Made by a program: the position numbers and the translations under genes. A model generated the notes under the pieces. It was not told where the DNA came from. It saw nothing but the letters and a program-made list of their open reading frames with translations, and did no database searches. This document shows positions 6,663 to 14,876 of a stretch of 37,349 bases of DNA, piece by piece. The stretch's first letter is position 1. Each line of letters opens with the position of its first letter. Source of the stretch: a virus; IMG/VR virus record IMGVR_UViG_3300031841_000996, positions 1 through 37,349 of that record; one strand, written 5' to 3'.

Positions 6663-8718
6663 AATGGACGACTACCAGCTCGGCTCGATCGTGTCAGGTG
6701 AAATCACCGACGCGCTAAACCACTTTGACAGCGAGTACACCGAGGAGCGCCTACGCGCCCTTGATTTTTATCTGGGTGAGCCGCTGGGCAACGAGGTAGA
6801 GGGCCGGTCGTCTGTAGTCGCCACAGAGGTTGCCGACACCGTCGAAGCCATCATGCCAAATTTGATGCGCGTGTTTACGGCAAATGACAAATACGTCCGC
6901 TTTGCGCCTCGCACTGCCGAGGACGTCGAGGCCGCCGAGCAGGCGTCGAATTACGTTAACTACATCATCAACCAGCGTAATGACGGCTATAAACTGCTTC
7001 ACACGTTTTTCAAGGACGCGCTGTTATTTCGTATGGGCGTCGTCAAATTCTTCTACGAGGAAAAAGAACAGGTAGACGAGGAAGAGTACACCGGCCTGTC
7101 CGAAGACGAGCTGGTCATGCTGATGAATGACCCCGACGTCGAAATTGTCGAGCAGGCCGAAACCGTAATGGAAAGCATGTACAGCGAAGAAACCGGCGAG
7201 ACCGTGCCACTTCGCTCTGAGTACGACCTGACCGTCCGCGTCACACGGCGCGAGGGCGAGATCAAGGTCATCAACGTGCCGCCCGAAGAGTTTCTCGTGT
7301 CGCGTCACTGCACCTCGCTTGAGGACGCGCACTTTATGGCGCACCGCACGTCGCTGACTGTGTCCGAGCTTGTGGCTATGGGTTACGACCGCGACTTGGT
7401 CGAGAAGTACGCAGGCGAGAATGAGCTGGACACCGACCGCGAGGTAAACAACCGTTTCCAAGACATCGAGGCCGCGACCGGCGTTGATCCGGCCGACCCG
7501 ACTTTGCGCTCGGTCATCTATCACGAGTGCATCATGAACGTCGACTTCGACGGCGACGGCATTGCCGAGCGCCGCCGCATCTGCGCGATTGGCACCGACG
7601 GCGCCGAGATTTTGCACAACGAGCCGTGGGATCACATCCCGTTTGCGGTTGCGTCGCCTATCCTGATGCCGCACCGGCTGGTCGGTCGCTCGATCTACGA
7701 CATGACCGAGGACTTGCAGGTCATCAAGACTACGCTGATGCGCCAGTATCTGGACAGCGTCTATTCGTCGACACTGCCGCGCATAGCGGCGGTCGAGGGC
7801 GCCGTAAATCTTGACGATTTATTGGATGCACAGGCTGGCGGTGTGATCCGGGTTCGCCAACCGGGCATGATCCAGCCACTTGCTGGCGCGTCTGTGGGTA
7901 ACGAAATACGGCCGCTGATGGATTACCTGGACACGGTCAAGGAACAGCGCACCGGCATGTCAGCCGCGTCGCAGGGCCTCGACGCAAACGCATTGCAGTC
8001 GTCTACCGCTAGTGCGGTTGCCGCCACGGTACGCGGCGCGCAGATCAAGTTGGAAAGCTACGCGCGCACAATGGCCGAGACCGGCGTGAAGGACTTGTTT
8101 AAGGGCATCTTGGCGCTTGTGCTAAAGCACGACACCAACGAGAAGATGCTACGCCTCAACAACAGCTTTGTGCCGATTAACCCGGCCGAGTGGAAGTCGC
8201 AGTTTGACACCATCGTGCAGGTCGGGCTTGGCACCACTGACGACGAAACCAAGATTGCGTTCCTGACGCAGATTGCGGCGAAGCAAGAGCAAATCCTGAT
8301 GCAGTTAGGCGCCGATAACCCGCTGGTGTCAGCGCCGCAATATGTGAATACATTGCGCTCGATTGCCGAGATTGGCGGCTTTAAGGATGCCGACCAATTC
8401 TTCAACCCGCCGCAGGTTGTCGCCCAGACGCTGGCAATGCAGAAACAGCAGGCCGCACAGCAACAGCCGCAACAAGATCCGGCGCTGATGATGGCACAGC
8501 AAAAAGCGCAAATGGATATGCAACTTGCACAGCAAAAGGCCGAGGCCGATATCGCGTTGAAGCGCGAGCGCATGCAGGCCGAGCTTGAGCTGGAGCGCGA
8601 GAAGCTGATTATGGAAATGGACATACGGCGCCAAGAGCTAGAGGCTGAGGCGCAACTGCGCGTGGCTAAGGCAGTGACCGACGCCGAAATATCAACAAAC
8701 TTACCGAGGGCGCAGTAA
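6655..8718 (+). CDS. Portal protein (P22/podovirus type)
   Basis: The portal forms the dodecameric ring at one capsid vertex through which DNA is packaged and ejected. This 687-residue protein shows VATEVADTVEAIMPNLMRVF, DALLFRMGVVKFF, then VPPEEFLVSRHC, PHRLVGRSIYDMTEDLQ and TGMSAASQGLDANALQSST, a combination typical of podovirus portals of the P22 family. From about residue 595 the C-terminus is a Gln-rich, charged coiled coil, fitting the P22 barrel. I chose ATG 6655; GTG 6643 and ATG 6664 are alternatives. TAATG joins it to the next gene. Confidence 0.93.
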   Translation: MAKMDDYQLGSIVSGEITDALNHFDSEYTEERLRALDFYLGEPLGNEVEGRSSVVATEVADTVEAIMPNLMRVFTANDKYVRFAPRTAEDVEAAEQASNYVNYIINQRNDGYKLLHTFFKDALLFRMGVVKFFYEEKEQVDEEEYTGLSEDELVMLMNDPDVEIVEQAETVMESMYSEETGETVPLRSEYDLTVRVTRREGEIKVINVPPEEFLVSRHCTSLEDAHFMAHRTSLTVSELVAMGYDRDLVEKYAGENELDTDREVNNRFQDIEAATGVDPADPTLRSVIYHECIMNVDFDGDGIAERRRICAIGTDGAEILHNEPWDHIPFAVASPILMPHRLVGRSIYDMTEDLQVIKTTLMRQYLDSVYSSTLPRIAAVEGAVNLDDLLDAQAGGVIRVRQPGMIQPLAGASVGNEIRPLMDYLDTVKEQRTGMSAASQGLDANALQSSTASAVAATVRGAQIKLESYARTMAETGVKDLFKGILALVLKHDTNEKMLRLNNSFVPINPAEWKSQFDTIVQVGLGTTDDETKIAFLTQIAAKQEQILMQLGADNPLVSAPQYVNTLRSIAEIGGFKDADQFFNPPQVVAQTLAMQKQQAAQQQPQQDPALMMAQQKAQMDMQLAQQKAEADIALKRERMQAELELEREKLIMEMDIRRQELEAEAQLRVAKAVTDAEISTNLPRAQ

Positions 8719-9845
8719 TGAAAAATCCGCCACGCACCACCAAGATTAGAGGCCAGAAGCACCTGCTGGCATACATCACGCCAGACGAAGCAAAGCTGTT
8801 AAAGGCTATGGGTGGATCGGGTGAAAAGGTACACGGCATACCGGCTTATGCTGACGTGGGACACGGCGGTGGCTGGGGCGGAACCGGTGGTGAGAATGAT
8901 GGCGACCCCGGTGGTGATGCGGGCATGAGTGGCCCCGGTGATATGGGCGGACAAGATAGTGGTTTTGATAGCGGATACAGCAGTGGATACGCAGACACTG
9001 GGTATGGTTATGGCACCCACGATGACGCATCAAGCCAAAGTCAAACTGGCCTTGGTATGTCACCCGGCGAAAGTCAGGCAAGATATGGAACCCCTGCATT
9101 TGCTGGCAGGACTACTGCACCCAGCCAAGGCGAAATTGATGCGGCTAGAGCAGATTACCAAAGTAGCGGCAGGGGCTTTGACGTAAACCTTGCAAAAGCT
9201 ATGACGACAATAGCTATGGCTCCGCCAGATCAAAGGGAAAATTGGGTTGATAGGGCTATAAGAAACGCCTACCAAACCGGAAAAGCGCCCGGACTTATGG
9301 GCCTGCTTGGGTTTGATTTGGGTCGAACACAAAACTTTACCAGAACAACAAATCCAAGCCTTGGAATTTTTGAGAGCTTCCAAAGCCAAGCCCCGTCTTT
9401 TGGTATGACAGGCTTTTTTTCGGATGTTTTTGGTCTAGACCCATATGTAACAACAGGTTTTGGTGAAAGTGGTATGGGCGACGGCTCAGATATGGGCGGC
9501 GACGGCCCAGACATTGTACCCGCAGAGTACAACCCCGTGACCGGCGAGCAAGACCAATGCCCAGACGGCTACGTCTTCGACGAGGACTTGCAGGCGTGCC
9601 GCATGAGCGCCGACCTACCGTTTGGCACACCGGTTACCGGCGCTGGCCCGTATGAGGCTGGCGACTATGCGCGTATGGGATTGCTGGATATTGCGCCTAT
9701 GGGCATGAGCCTGTTTGCTGATCGCTACGGCATACCGCAGATGGATTTTGACACAGCCAACTTGGCGTTCCGGCGCGCTGGCGCTACGCGGCCGCAGTAT
9801 TTCCGCAAAGCGCCTGACCTAACAGGATACACACTTTTATCGTAG
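8718..9845 (+). CDS. Gly-rich conserved phage protein with C-terminal MGLLDI module
   Basis: A 375-residue protein starting KNPPRTTKIRGQKHLLAYIT, a beginning I recall from marine podovirus genes after the portal. It then has a long Gly/Asp/Ser-rich stretch (about residues 48-125), a region of ordinary composition, CPDGYVFDEDLQACRM near residue 280, and a C-terminal module with YARMGLLDIAP and APDLTGYTLLS. That last module recurs in the next gene. DNA of about 9000-9460 looks richer in A/T than its flanks. Function unknown; probably a head or ejection component by position. Confidence 0.65.
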   Translation: MKNPPRTTKIRGQKHLLAYITPDEAKLLKAMGGSGEKVHGIPAYADVGHGGGWGGTGGENDGDPGGDAGMSGPGDMGGQDSGFDSGYSSGYADTGYGYGTHDDASSQSQTGLGMSPGESQARYGTPAFAGRTTAPSQGEIDAARADYQSSGRGFDVNLAKAMTTIAMAPPDQRENWVDRAIRNAYQTGKAPGLMGLLGFDLGRTQNFTRTTNPSLGIFESFQSQAPSFGMTGFFSDVFGLDPYVTTGFGESGMGDGSDMGGDGPDIVPAEYNPVTGEQDQCPDGYVFDEDLQACRMSADLPFGTPVTGAGPYEAGDYARMGLLDIAPMGMSLFADRYGIPQMDFDTANLAFRRAGATRPQYFRKAPDLTGYTLLS

Positions 9846-9852
9846 GTGAAAT

Positions 9853-10455
9853 ATGGGACTTGCATCTTCTCAAGATTATATTCGTCAGGTTTCTGTTCCG
9901 CAGGAAGCGTACACGCCTGAGTATTTTAACAACTTGTACAGCCCAATAATGGAACAGGTCGGCGGAACTGGGCCTGTTGGGTATGCCCGTATGGGGCTTC
10001 TGGACATTTCGCCGGAAATGGAAAATCAGCAGGCGGAGCAAGATTTTCTAAAGCAAAACCTATTATTTAGAATGGGGTCAGCCACTGTGCCGTCATACTT
10101 TGGCACCGCGCCAGACCTTTCCGGTATGTCCCTGTTAGGCCCGATTGCACAACCTCAAGGCGGCGTTTCAAATTATCAGGCTCAACAGATTACGCCTGAT
10201 TATTTACAGCAGATGGCAGACAGAGAGGCCGCGCAACAGCAACAACAGCAACAACAACGACAGCAACAGCAACAGCGTCAAAGACGGCGGCTTACACCAC
10301 AAGAAGAATTTAGGTATCGGGTACTTGACCCAATGACTGAGGCTGAACGGCGTATTAGTCCGCCCGGTGGTCAGATGAAGTGGACGTGGGAAGGCGGCAG
10401 TAAGTATATTGATGATTACGGCAATGTAGCGGTTTTGTCTGAAGGTGGAGATTAA
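9853..10455 (+). CDS. Phage protein with MGLLDI module and poly-Gln tract
   Basis: The first 95 residues include YARMGLLDISPEM and APDLSGMSLLGP, clearly related to the C-terminus of the upstream protein. Residues about 127-147 are nearly all Gln with a few Arg, encoded by CAA/CAG repeats. The C-terminal part (EEFRYRVLDPMTEAERRI) is ordinary. GTGAAAT precedes ATG 9853, seven bases after the upstream stop. No known function; a virion-associated role is likely from context. Confidence 0.65.
   Translation: MGLASSQDYIRQVSVPQEAYTPEYFNNLYSPIMEQVGGTGPVGYARMGLLDISPEMENQQAEQDFLKQNLLFRMGSATVPSYFGTAPDLSGMSLLGPIAQPQGGVSNYQAQQITPDYLQQMADREAAQQQQQQQQRQQQQQRQRRRLTPQEEFRYRVLDPMTEAERRISPPGGQMKWTWEGGSKYIDDYGNVAVLSEGGD
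10234..10278 (+). repeat. CAA/CAG trinucleotide tract
   Basis: About fifteen consecutive codons are CAA or CAG with occasional CGA/CGT, giving runs of eight and five Gln. The mix of CAA and CAG means it is not a pure microsatellite, but slippage could still vary its length between relatives. Confidence 0.75.
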
Positions 10456-10457
10456 TT

Positions 10458-10745
10458 TTGGACAAACACAAACTAAGGGACAAGCAGGCGCGGGCTGAGA
10501 AGGCCGCCAGCCTGCTACGGCATGAGCTTTTTATCGAGGCGTTTGAGCATTTGGACGCCAAGTTTATTGAGGCGTGGAAGTCGAGCGAAGTTGCCGACAC
10601 TGAGGCACGCGAGCGTATTTATAATCTGAGCCAAGCGCTTTATGCTCTAAGGGGGTATTTTCAAAGCGTGGTCGAGGATGGTAAGTTGGCAGAGGCGCAG
10701 ATAGAAGAGTTAAAGCGCCGCAATATTATTAACAACATAAGGTGA
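10458..10745 (+). CDS. Helical phage protein before the scaffold gene
   Basis: A 95-residue, all-helical, charged protein. TTG 10458 is preceded at 7 bases by GGTGGAG, a strong ribosome binding site, so the rare start codon is credible. Segments LLRHELFIEAFEHLDAKFIE AW and DTEARERIYNLSQAL resemble a small family commonly found just ahead of scaffold or capsid genes in phages; I do not know its function. It sits 7 bases before the scaffold gene. Confidence 0.7.
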   Translation: MDKHKLRDKQARAEKAASLLRHELFIEAFEHLDAKFIEAWKSSEVADTEARERIYNLSQALYALRGYFQSVVEDGKLAEAQIEELKRRNIINNIR

Positions 10746-10752
10746 TGACATT

Positions 10753-11763
10753 ATGGTCGATAATCCGAGTGGAACCGACACCCTTTCAATGAATGACGCA
10801 TTAAGCCTTCTGAGCAATCCCCCAGCGGATACTGCGGCAGAAGAGAACGAGGCTCAAGACGAGCCTCAACAGCCTGAGGCTGAGGCACTAGATGCCGCCA
10901 CCGATAACGCCGACGAGGCGCCGGATGACGACATCGATGATGATGAAGCCGCTGACGGTGAAGATGACTACTACGATGATGAAGACGACGAAGTTGTCGA
11001 AGAGCCTCAACAGACCTACAAAGTCAAAATCGACGGCGAAGAGGTAGAGGTAGACCTGGACACTTTGAAGTCTGGATTTATGATGCAGAAGTCATTTACT
11101 AGGAAGTCGATGGAATTGGCTAACCAGCGCAAAGCCTTTGAGCAAGAGGCGGCCGAGGTTAAGCAAATGCGCGACGCCTACGCACAGCAACTTGATTTGT
11201 TGAGCGCCCAAATCCAACAGACAGTCCAGCAGGAACCTGATTGGAGAGCATTAGCCGAAACGATGAGCGAGCGTGACTTGTTCCTAGCTAAGACCGAATG
11301 GGATCAGTACAAGGAACAGCAGAAAGCAGTCGAAGCCGAGAGGCAACGCGTCGCAGAACAGCAGATGCAGGATCATCAGCGCAATCTGGAAAAGCACTTA
11401 CAGCACCAGCGCGCCGATATGTTGCAACGCATACCTGACTGGCAGAACGACGACATTCGCGAGAATGAGCGTCAGGAAGTCATCAAGTACGCACAGCGTC
11501 GTATTGGGTTTAGCGAAGAAGAGATCGCCAACGCGTCTGACGCGCGGGCTATTGAGCTTCTCTACAAAGCGTGGAAGTGGGACAACCTTCAGTCGAAGAA
11601 GCCCGCCGCCAAAAAACGCACCCGGCAGGCGCCAAAGATGGCTAAGGCAGGACGCCCGAAAACCAAGCGTGAAGTTGCTACACGTTCTCGGCAAGAAGCG
11701 AAAAAGCGTTTTGAAAACGCTGGAACCGTGGATGCCGCTGTTGAGTATCTAATGGGTAGATAG
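10753..11763 (+). CDS. Capsid scaffolding protein
   Basis: A 336-residue internal scaffold guiding procapsid assembly. The N-terminal 85 residues are very acidic and disordered. A short folded piece follows with TYKVKIDGEEVEVDLDTLKS and the FTRKSMELANQRKAFEQE motif, typical of this scaffold family. The middle is a long Gln/Glu coiled coil and the C-terminal 60 residues are Lys/Arg-rich, suited to binding the capsid inner surface. Its place immediately before the major capsid gene supports the call. Confidence 0.85.
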   Translation: MVDNPSGTDTLSMNDALSLLSNPPADTAAEENEAQDEPQQPEAEALDAATDNADEAPDDDIDDDEAADGEDDYYDDEDDEVVEEPQQTYKVKIDGEEVEVDLDTLKSGFMMQKSFTRKSMELANQRKAFEQEAAEVKQMRDAYAQQLDLLSAQIQQTVQQEPDWRALAETMSERDLFLAKTEWDQYKEQQKAVEAERQRVAEQQMQDHQRNLEKHLQHQRADMLQRIPDWQNDDIRENERQEVIKYAQRRIGFSEEEIANASDARAIELLYKAWKWDNLQSKKPAAKKRTRQAPKMAKAGRPKTKREVATRSRQEAKKRFENAGTVDAAVEYLMGR

Positions 11764-11780
11764 CCCAAGGAGTAAATAAA

Positions 11781-12731
11781 ATGACTGTATTCGCTACTGG
11801 AGCGGCTATAGGTGAACGGGAACAACTGGCGGATATTATCTACCGGATCGACCCGGCCGAAACACCAATTTTTTCTAACGTAAAAAAAGAGACCTCAAAC
11901 GGCATTTTTGTTGAATGGCAGGTCCAGGAGCTGACAGCGGCGTCAGCTACCAACTATCATAATGAGGGGGCGACAACTTCAACCGCCGCCGCTACTCCAA
12001 CAAGCCGCGTTGGAAATTATCACCAGATCTCCAAAAAGGTCTTCGCAACATCTGGCACCCTCGACGCTGTCGATACTGCCGGGCGTGAGCGTGAACACAA
12101 CTACCAAAAAGTGTTAAAAGCCCTGGAGCTTCGTCGTGACATCGAAAAGGCAATCGGTGACACCGACGTTGCCCGTTCTGGTTCAGACCCACGCAAGTCA
12201 GCGTCACTTTCTTGCTGGATCACAAACGGGTCAGTCGGTGCGACTGCCGGTGCTTTTGCGACTGGTGATGGCACAGACACAATCACTGACGGCGACGACC
12301 GGGCATTGACACTTGCCCTTATCGAAGACGGCATGCAGGACGCCTGGACAGACGGCGGTAACCCACGTCTGATGGTTGCCAGTGCCACCAATAGAGCCAA
12401 TTTTTCTGACCTAAGTGCGTCAGGTAATCTGGTTTCTAACGACGTAAATATGACTGCCGCTAAGGAAGTCACATACGTCGGGTCTACCAGTGTTTTCTTG
12501 ACCGATTTCGGTACGGTCGAGGCGGTTCCATCACGCCTGATGGGTAACGACCGGGTGTTCTTGATTGATCCAGATTTTGTTTCAATCTGCACACTGAACG
12601 GCCGTAACTTCCTTGAAGAAGACCTGGCCAAGGACGGCGATGCAACCACCAGTCACCTGGTGACTGAGTGGTCACTCAAGCCTACGGCCCCCAAGGCCCA
12701 CGCCGGGATTTTTGATCTCAGCGGTTCATAA
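11781..12731 (+). CDS. Major capsid protein (DUF5309/SU10 type)
   Basis: A 316-residue HK97-fold capsid subunit. Typical features are IYRIDPAETPIFSNVKKE near the start, TSRVGNYHQISKKVFATSGT in the middle, LRRDIEKAIG, and the C-terminal FLIDPDFVSICTLNGRNFLE and LVTEWSLKP strings. AAGGAG at 11767-11772 lies 8 bases before ATG 11781, one of the strongest ribosome sites in the window, and a terminator follows, both fitting very high expression. Confidence 0.92.
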   Translation: MTVFATGAAIGEREQLADIIYRIDPAETPIFSNVKKETSNGIFVEWQVQELTAASATNYHNEGATTSTAAATPTSRVGNYHQISKKVFATSGTLDAVDTAGREREHNYQKVLKALELRRDIEKAIGDTDVARSGSDPRKSASLSCWITNGSVGATAGAFATGDGTDTITDGDDRALTLALIEDGMQDAWTDGGNPRLMVASATNRANFSDLSASGNLVSNDVNMTAAKEVTYVGSTSVFLTDFGTVEAVPSRLMGNDRVFLIDPDFVSICTLNGRNFLEEDLAKDGDATTSHLVTEWSLKPTAPKAHAGIFDLSGS

Positions 12732-12738
12732 TATCACT

Positions 12739-12762
12739 GAGGGGGCGGGCGACTGCCCCCTC
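12739..12762 (+). terminator. Hairpin terminator after the major capsid gene
   Basis: GAGGGGGC (12739-12746) pairs perfectly with GCCCCCTC (12755-12762) across an 8-base loop, followed by a short pyrimidine-rich TCTTCT. The weak T tract suggests partial termination, which would raise capsid mRNA over the tail genes downstream. Confidence 0.75.
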
Positions 12763-12784
12763 TCTTCTAATTCATAGGTGGAAT

Positions 12785-13108
12785 ATGAAGCGCGTAATAC
12801 AAAAAGACCCGCTAACCGGCAAAGAGATTTACCTGCATCAAAACAACGACGGTTCGACATACCTTGAGCAAAAGCAAAGTTTTGAGGGCTTGGTAAAACT
12901 AAACCGGCAAATGAATAACGACTACTCCAAGGGCAGTATGATCGGCAATACCCAGCGCCACATGCAACATGTAGCGGAAATCCCCAACGTCGTGTATAAT
13001 CACCTGATTGAGACGCTTGGCACACCGCAGGAAAACCCGAAGGGTTGGAAGGCGTGGCTGAACGATCATCAAAACCGTGATTTTAGAACAGGCGGCGGAA
13101 CCGTATAA
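12785..13108 (+). CDS. Conserved small head-region protein
   Basis: A 107-residue protein with PNVVYNHLIETLGTPQENPK, GWKAWLNDHQNRDFRTGGG at its C-terminus. The pattern NPK.WK.WLND..NR.FRT is widespread in phages immediately behind the capsid gene, with no assigned role as far as I know. AGGTGG lies just before ATG 12785. The TAA overlaps the next ATG by one base. Confidence 0.75.
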   Translation: MKRVIQKDPLTGKEIYLHQNNDGSTYLEQKQSFEGLVKLNRQMNNDYSKGSMIGNTQRHMQHVAEIPNVVYNHLIETLGTPQENPKGWKAWLNDHQNRDFRTGGGTV

Positions 13109-13752
13109 TGGCAGTCGATACCTACAACAATCTGAAGCTGGCGATCGCCGACTTCTTGGCGCGCGACGACCTAACGTCGCAGATACCTGACTTCATCACA
13201 ATGGCTGAGGCTCGCATGAGCCGCGAGCTGGAGACACGCAGTCAGGAAAAACGCGCCACAGCGTCAACTGTTGCGGGTAACGAATACCTAGCCCTGCCGA
13301 CTGACTTGCGCGAGGTGCGCGAGGTGAAGCTAAACACCACGCCGCTGACCGTGCTGTCCTACTACAGCCCGTCAGCCCTAGACACAAAGTTTTCGTCGGG
13401 CGGTCAAGGCAAGCCGTTAGGCTACAGCATTGTGGGCGACGAGATTAAACTGCGCCCAGTGCCGGATGCGGTTTACACGATGGAGATTATCTACATCGGC
13501 ACGATCACAGCCCTGTCAGCCGCAAACCAGACAAACAACATCCTGAGCCGGTCGCCGGATGCCTACCTTTACGGCGCACTGGCCGAGGCGTATGCTTTCT
13601 TGCTAGATGAGGCGCGTGCGTCGCAGTACCTGCAACGGTTCAACCTTGCGCTCGAAGAGATCAAGGTCGATGAGCAACGCTCGCATTATGGCACCGGGTC
13701 GTTGTTTATCAGCAGTGTATATCAACGCCAAAATTCAGCAGTGGAGAGCTAA
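13108..13752 (+). CDS. Head-to-tail adaptor (P22 gp4-like)
   Basis: A 214-residue protein of the adaptor class that attaches below the portal ring. Diagnostic stretches are LKLAIADFLARDDL, then IPDFITMAEARMSRELETRS, LPTDLREVREV, and a C-terminal helical part with LYGALAEAYAFLLDEARASQYLQRF. This arrangement is the usual one for podovirus and siphovirus adaptor proteins found after the capsid. TAATG coupling to the upstream gene. Confidence 0.8.
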   Translation: MAVDTYNNLKLAIADFLARDDLTSQIPDFITMAEARMSRELETRSQEKRATASTVAGNEYLALPTDLREVREVKLNTTPLTVLSYYSPSALDTKFSSGGQGKPLGYSIVGDEIKLRPVPDAVYTMEIIYIGTITALSAANQTNNILSRSPDAYLYGALAEAYAFLLDEARASQYLQRFNLALEEIKVDEQRSHYGTGSLFISSVYQRQNSAVES

Positions 13753-13755
13753 ACT

Positions 13756-14142
13756 ATGTCTGCTATGTCCGATTACCTGGAGAACGAGATACTGGATCAT
13801 ATCCTGTCTGTCGGTTCCTACACTATGCCATCAGCCGTATATGTCGGCCTGTCGACTGGGTCGTTTAACGACGACAACAGCGGCACCGAGTTGACCGGCA
13901 ACAACTACAGCCGCGTGGCGGCTACGTTTAGCGCGGCGGCTAGTGGCACCACATCAAACAGCGCGGCTATCGAGTTTGCCGCCGCCACTGGCTCTTGGGG
14001 TAGCGTGTCGCACTTCGGCATTTTTGACGCGGCAAGCGCGGGCAACCTGCTCATTCACGGCGCGTTCACCACAGCCAAGACAATCGCGTCCGGCGACATC
14101 TTGAAAATACCGACGGGTGATCTCGACATCACTGCGGCTTAG
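13756..14142 (+). CDS. Conserved phage structural protein (often called tail fibre protein)
   Basis: A 128-residue protein with SDYLENEILDHIL at the start, AVYVGLSTGSFNDDNSGTEL, SHFGIFDAASAGNLLIHGAF and KTIASGDILKIPTGDLDIT. This is a very common small virion protein, routinely labelled phage tail fibre protein although direct evidence for that name is thin. GGAGAG at 13743-13748 lies 7 bases before ATG 13756. It is predicted to be mainly beta. Confidence 0.75.
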   Translation: MSAMSDYLENEILDHILSVGSYTMPSAVYVGLSTGSFNDDNSGTELTGNNYSRVAATFSAAASGTTSNSAAIEFAAATGSWGSVSHFGIFDAASAGNLLIHGAFTTAKTIASGDILKIPTGDLDITAA

Positions 14143-14150
14143 GTGCGGTA

Positions 14151-14876
14151 ATGGCGACAGGAACCCCGAGCCTAGACAACTTTACGTCAAGCCTTGACGC
14201 GCTACCATATTCACTGGATAGCGCGTTACTGCTAACTAAAGTCGACTGGTCAAACCCCACGCTAGAACAGCTAGACAACTGGGGTACGCTTGAGCAGTTA
14301 GACACGTTTGGCACGCTTGAGCAAATGGCGAACCTTGAGGTTCGCGCGTTTGAGGGTTCCGCATCTGTCGCGCTAACTGCCACCGGCGCTGTGCAGTTTG
14401 CTATCGATATAGCAGGCGCCGCGACTGTGGCTGTAACCGCCACCGCCACGCCTCAGCATGTGCAGGTCACTGACGGCGCCGCGTCTATTGCGGCGACTGC
14501 CACTGCGACAGCCAATCGCATACAGCCATTTGCGGCGTCAGTCACTGGTGCGGCCAGCGCCACTGCAAGCGCCAACTTTATTGCGTCATACGGCGGCGCG
14601 GCGACTGTTGCATTTAACGCCACGGCTCAGGCGTTTTTGGTTTACGCATTTGAAGGTGAAGCAGAAATCGCCGCCACGGCCACAGCGGCACCGGTTGGCG
14701 AGTTTGCTATGGTCGGGTCGGCACAGCCAGAAATTACTGCTACAATCACCGGCAGTATATTGGGCGAAGAGTGGACGGGTGAAGCCGACACACCAGCGAC
14801 GTGGACTGACATACCTGACGCGGCTGGCATTTGGGCGACACAGACAACAACAACTGCAACTTGGTTGGGACAATGA
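14151..14876 (+). CDS. Beta-repeat virion protein with seven 20-residue repeats
   Basis: The 241-residue protein is built of three repeat types. Residues 7-27 are three 7-residue units starting SLD. Residues 37-63 are three 9-residue units of the form TLEQLDxxG. Residues 69-208 are seven 20-residue units without gaps, most with G-x-A-x-(V/I)-A-x-T-A-T-A. A Trp/Thr-rich C-terminus follows. Regular 20-residue beta repeats suggest a solenoid or stacked strands. I know no function; position between a tail protein and the tail hub, plus the SLD motif shared with the hub, points to the tail. Confidence 0.65.
   Translation: MATGTPSLDNFTSSLDALPYSLDSALLLTKVDWSNPTLEQLDNWGTLEQLDTFGTLEQMANLEVRAFEGSASVALTATGAVQFAIDIAGAATVAVTATATPQHVQVTDGAASIAATATATANRIQPFAASVTGAASATASANFIASYGGAATVAFNATAQAFLVYAFEGEAEIAATATAAPVGEFAMVGSAQPEITATITGSILGEEWTGEADTPATWTDIPDAAGIWATQTTTTATWLGQ
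14355..14774 (+). repeat. Seven tandem 60-bp coding repeats
   Basis: The repeats encode 20-residue units starting at residues 69, 89, 109, 129, 149, 169 and 189 of the gene above. The protein pattern is conserved more strongly than the DNA, so they are old repeats kept by selection. The fourth unit is the most diverged and lacks the leading Gly. Confidence 0.8.

Noticed and set aside
7024-7674. Minus-strand frame of 216 codons opposite the portal gene
   Set aside because: Caused by codon bias in the portal gene; no ribosome site and no family pattern.
8058-8762. Minus-strand frame of 234 codons opposite the portal C-terminus
   Set aside because: Cys/Ser-rich mirror of the Gln/Ala/Met coiled coil on the plus strand; not a protein-like composition.
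12101-12649. Minus-strand frame opposite the major capsid gene
   Set aside because: The plus-strand capsid gene is certain; the shadow has no start signal and no recognisable domain.
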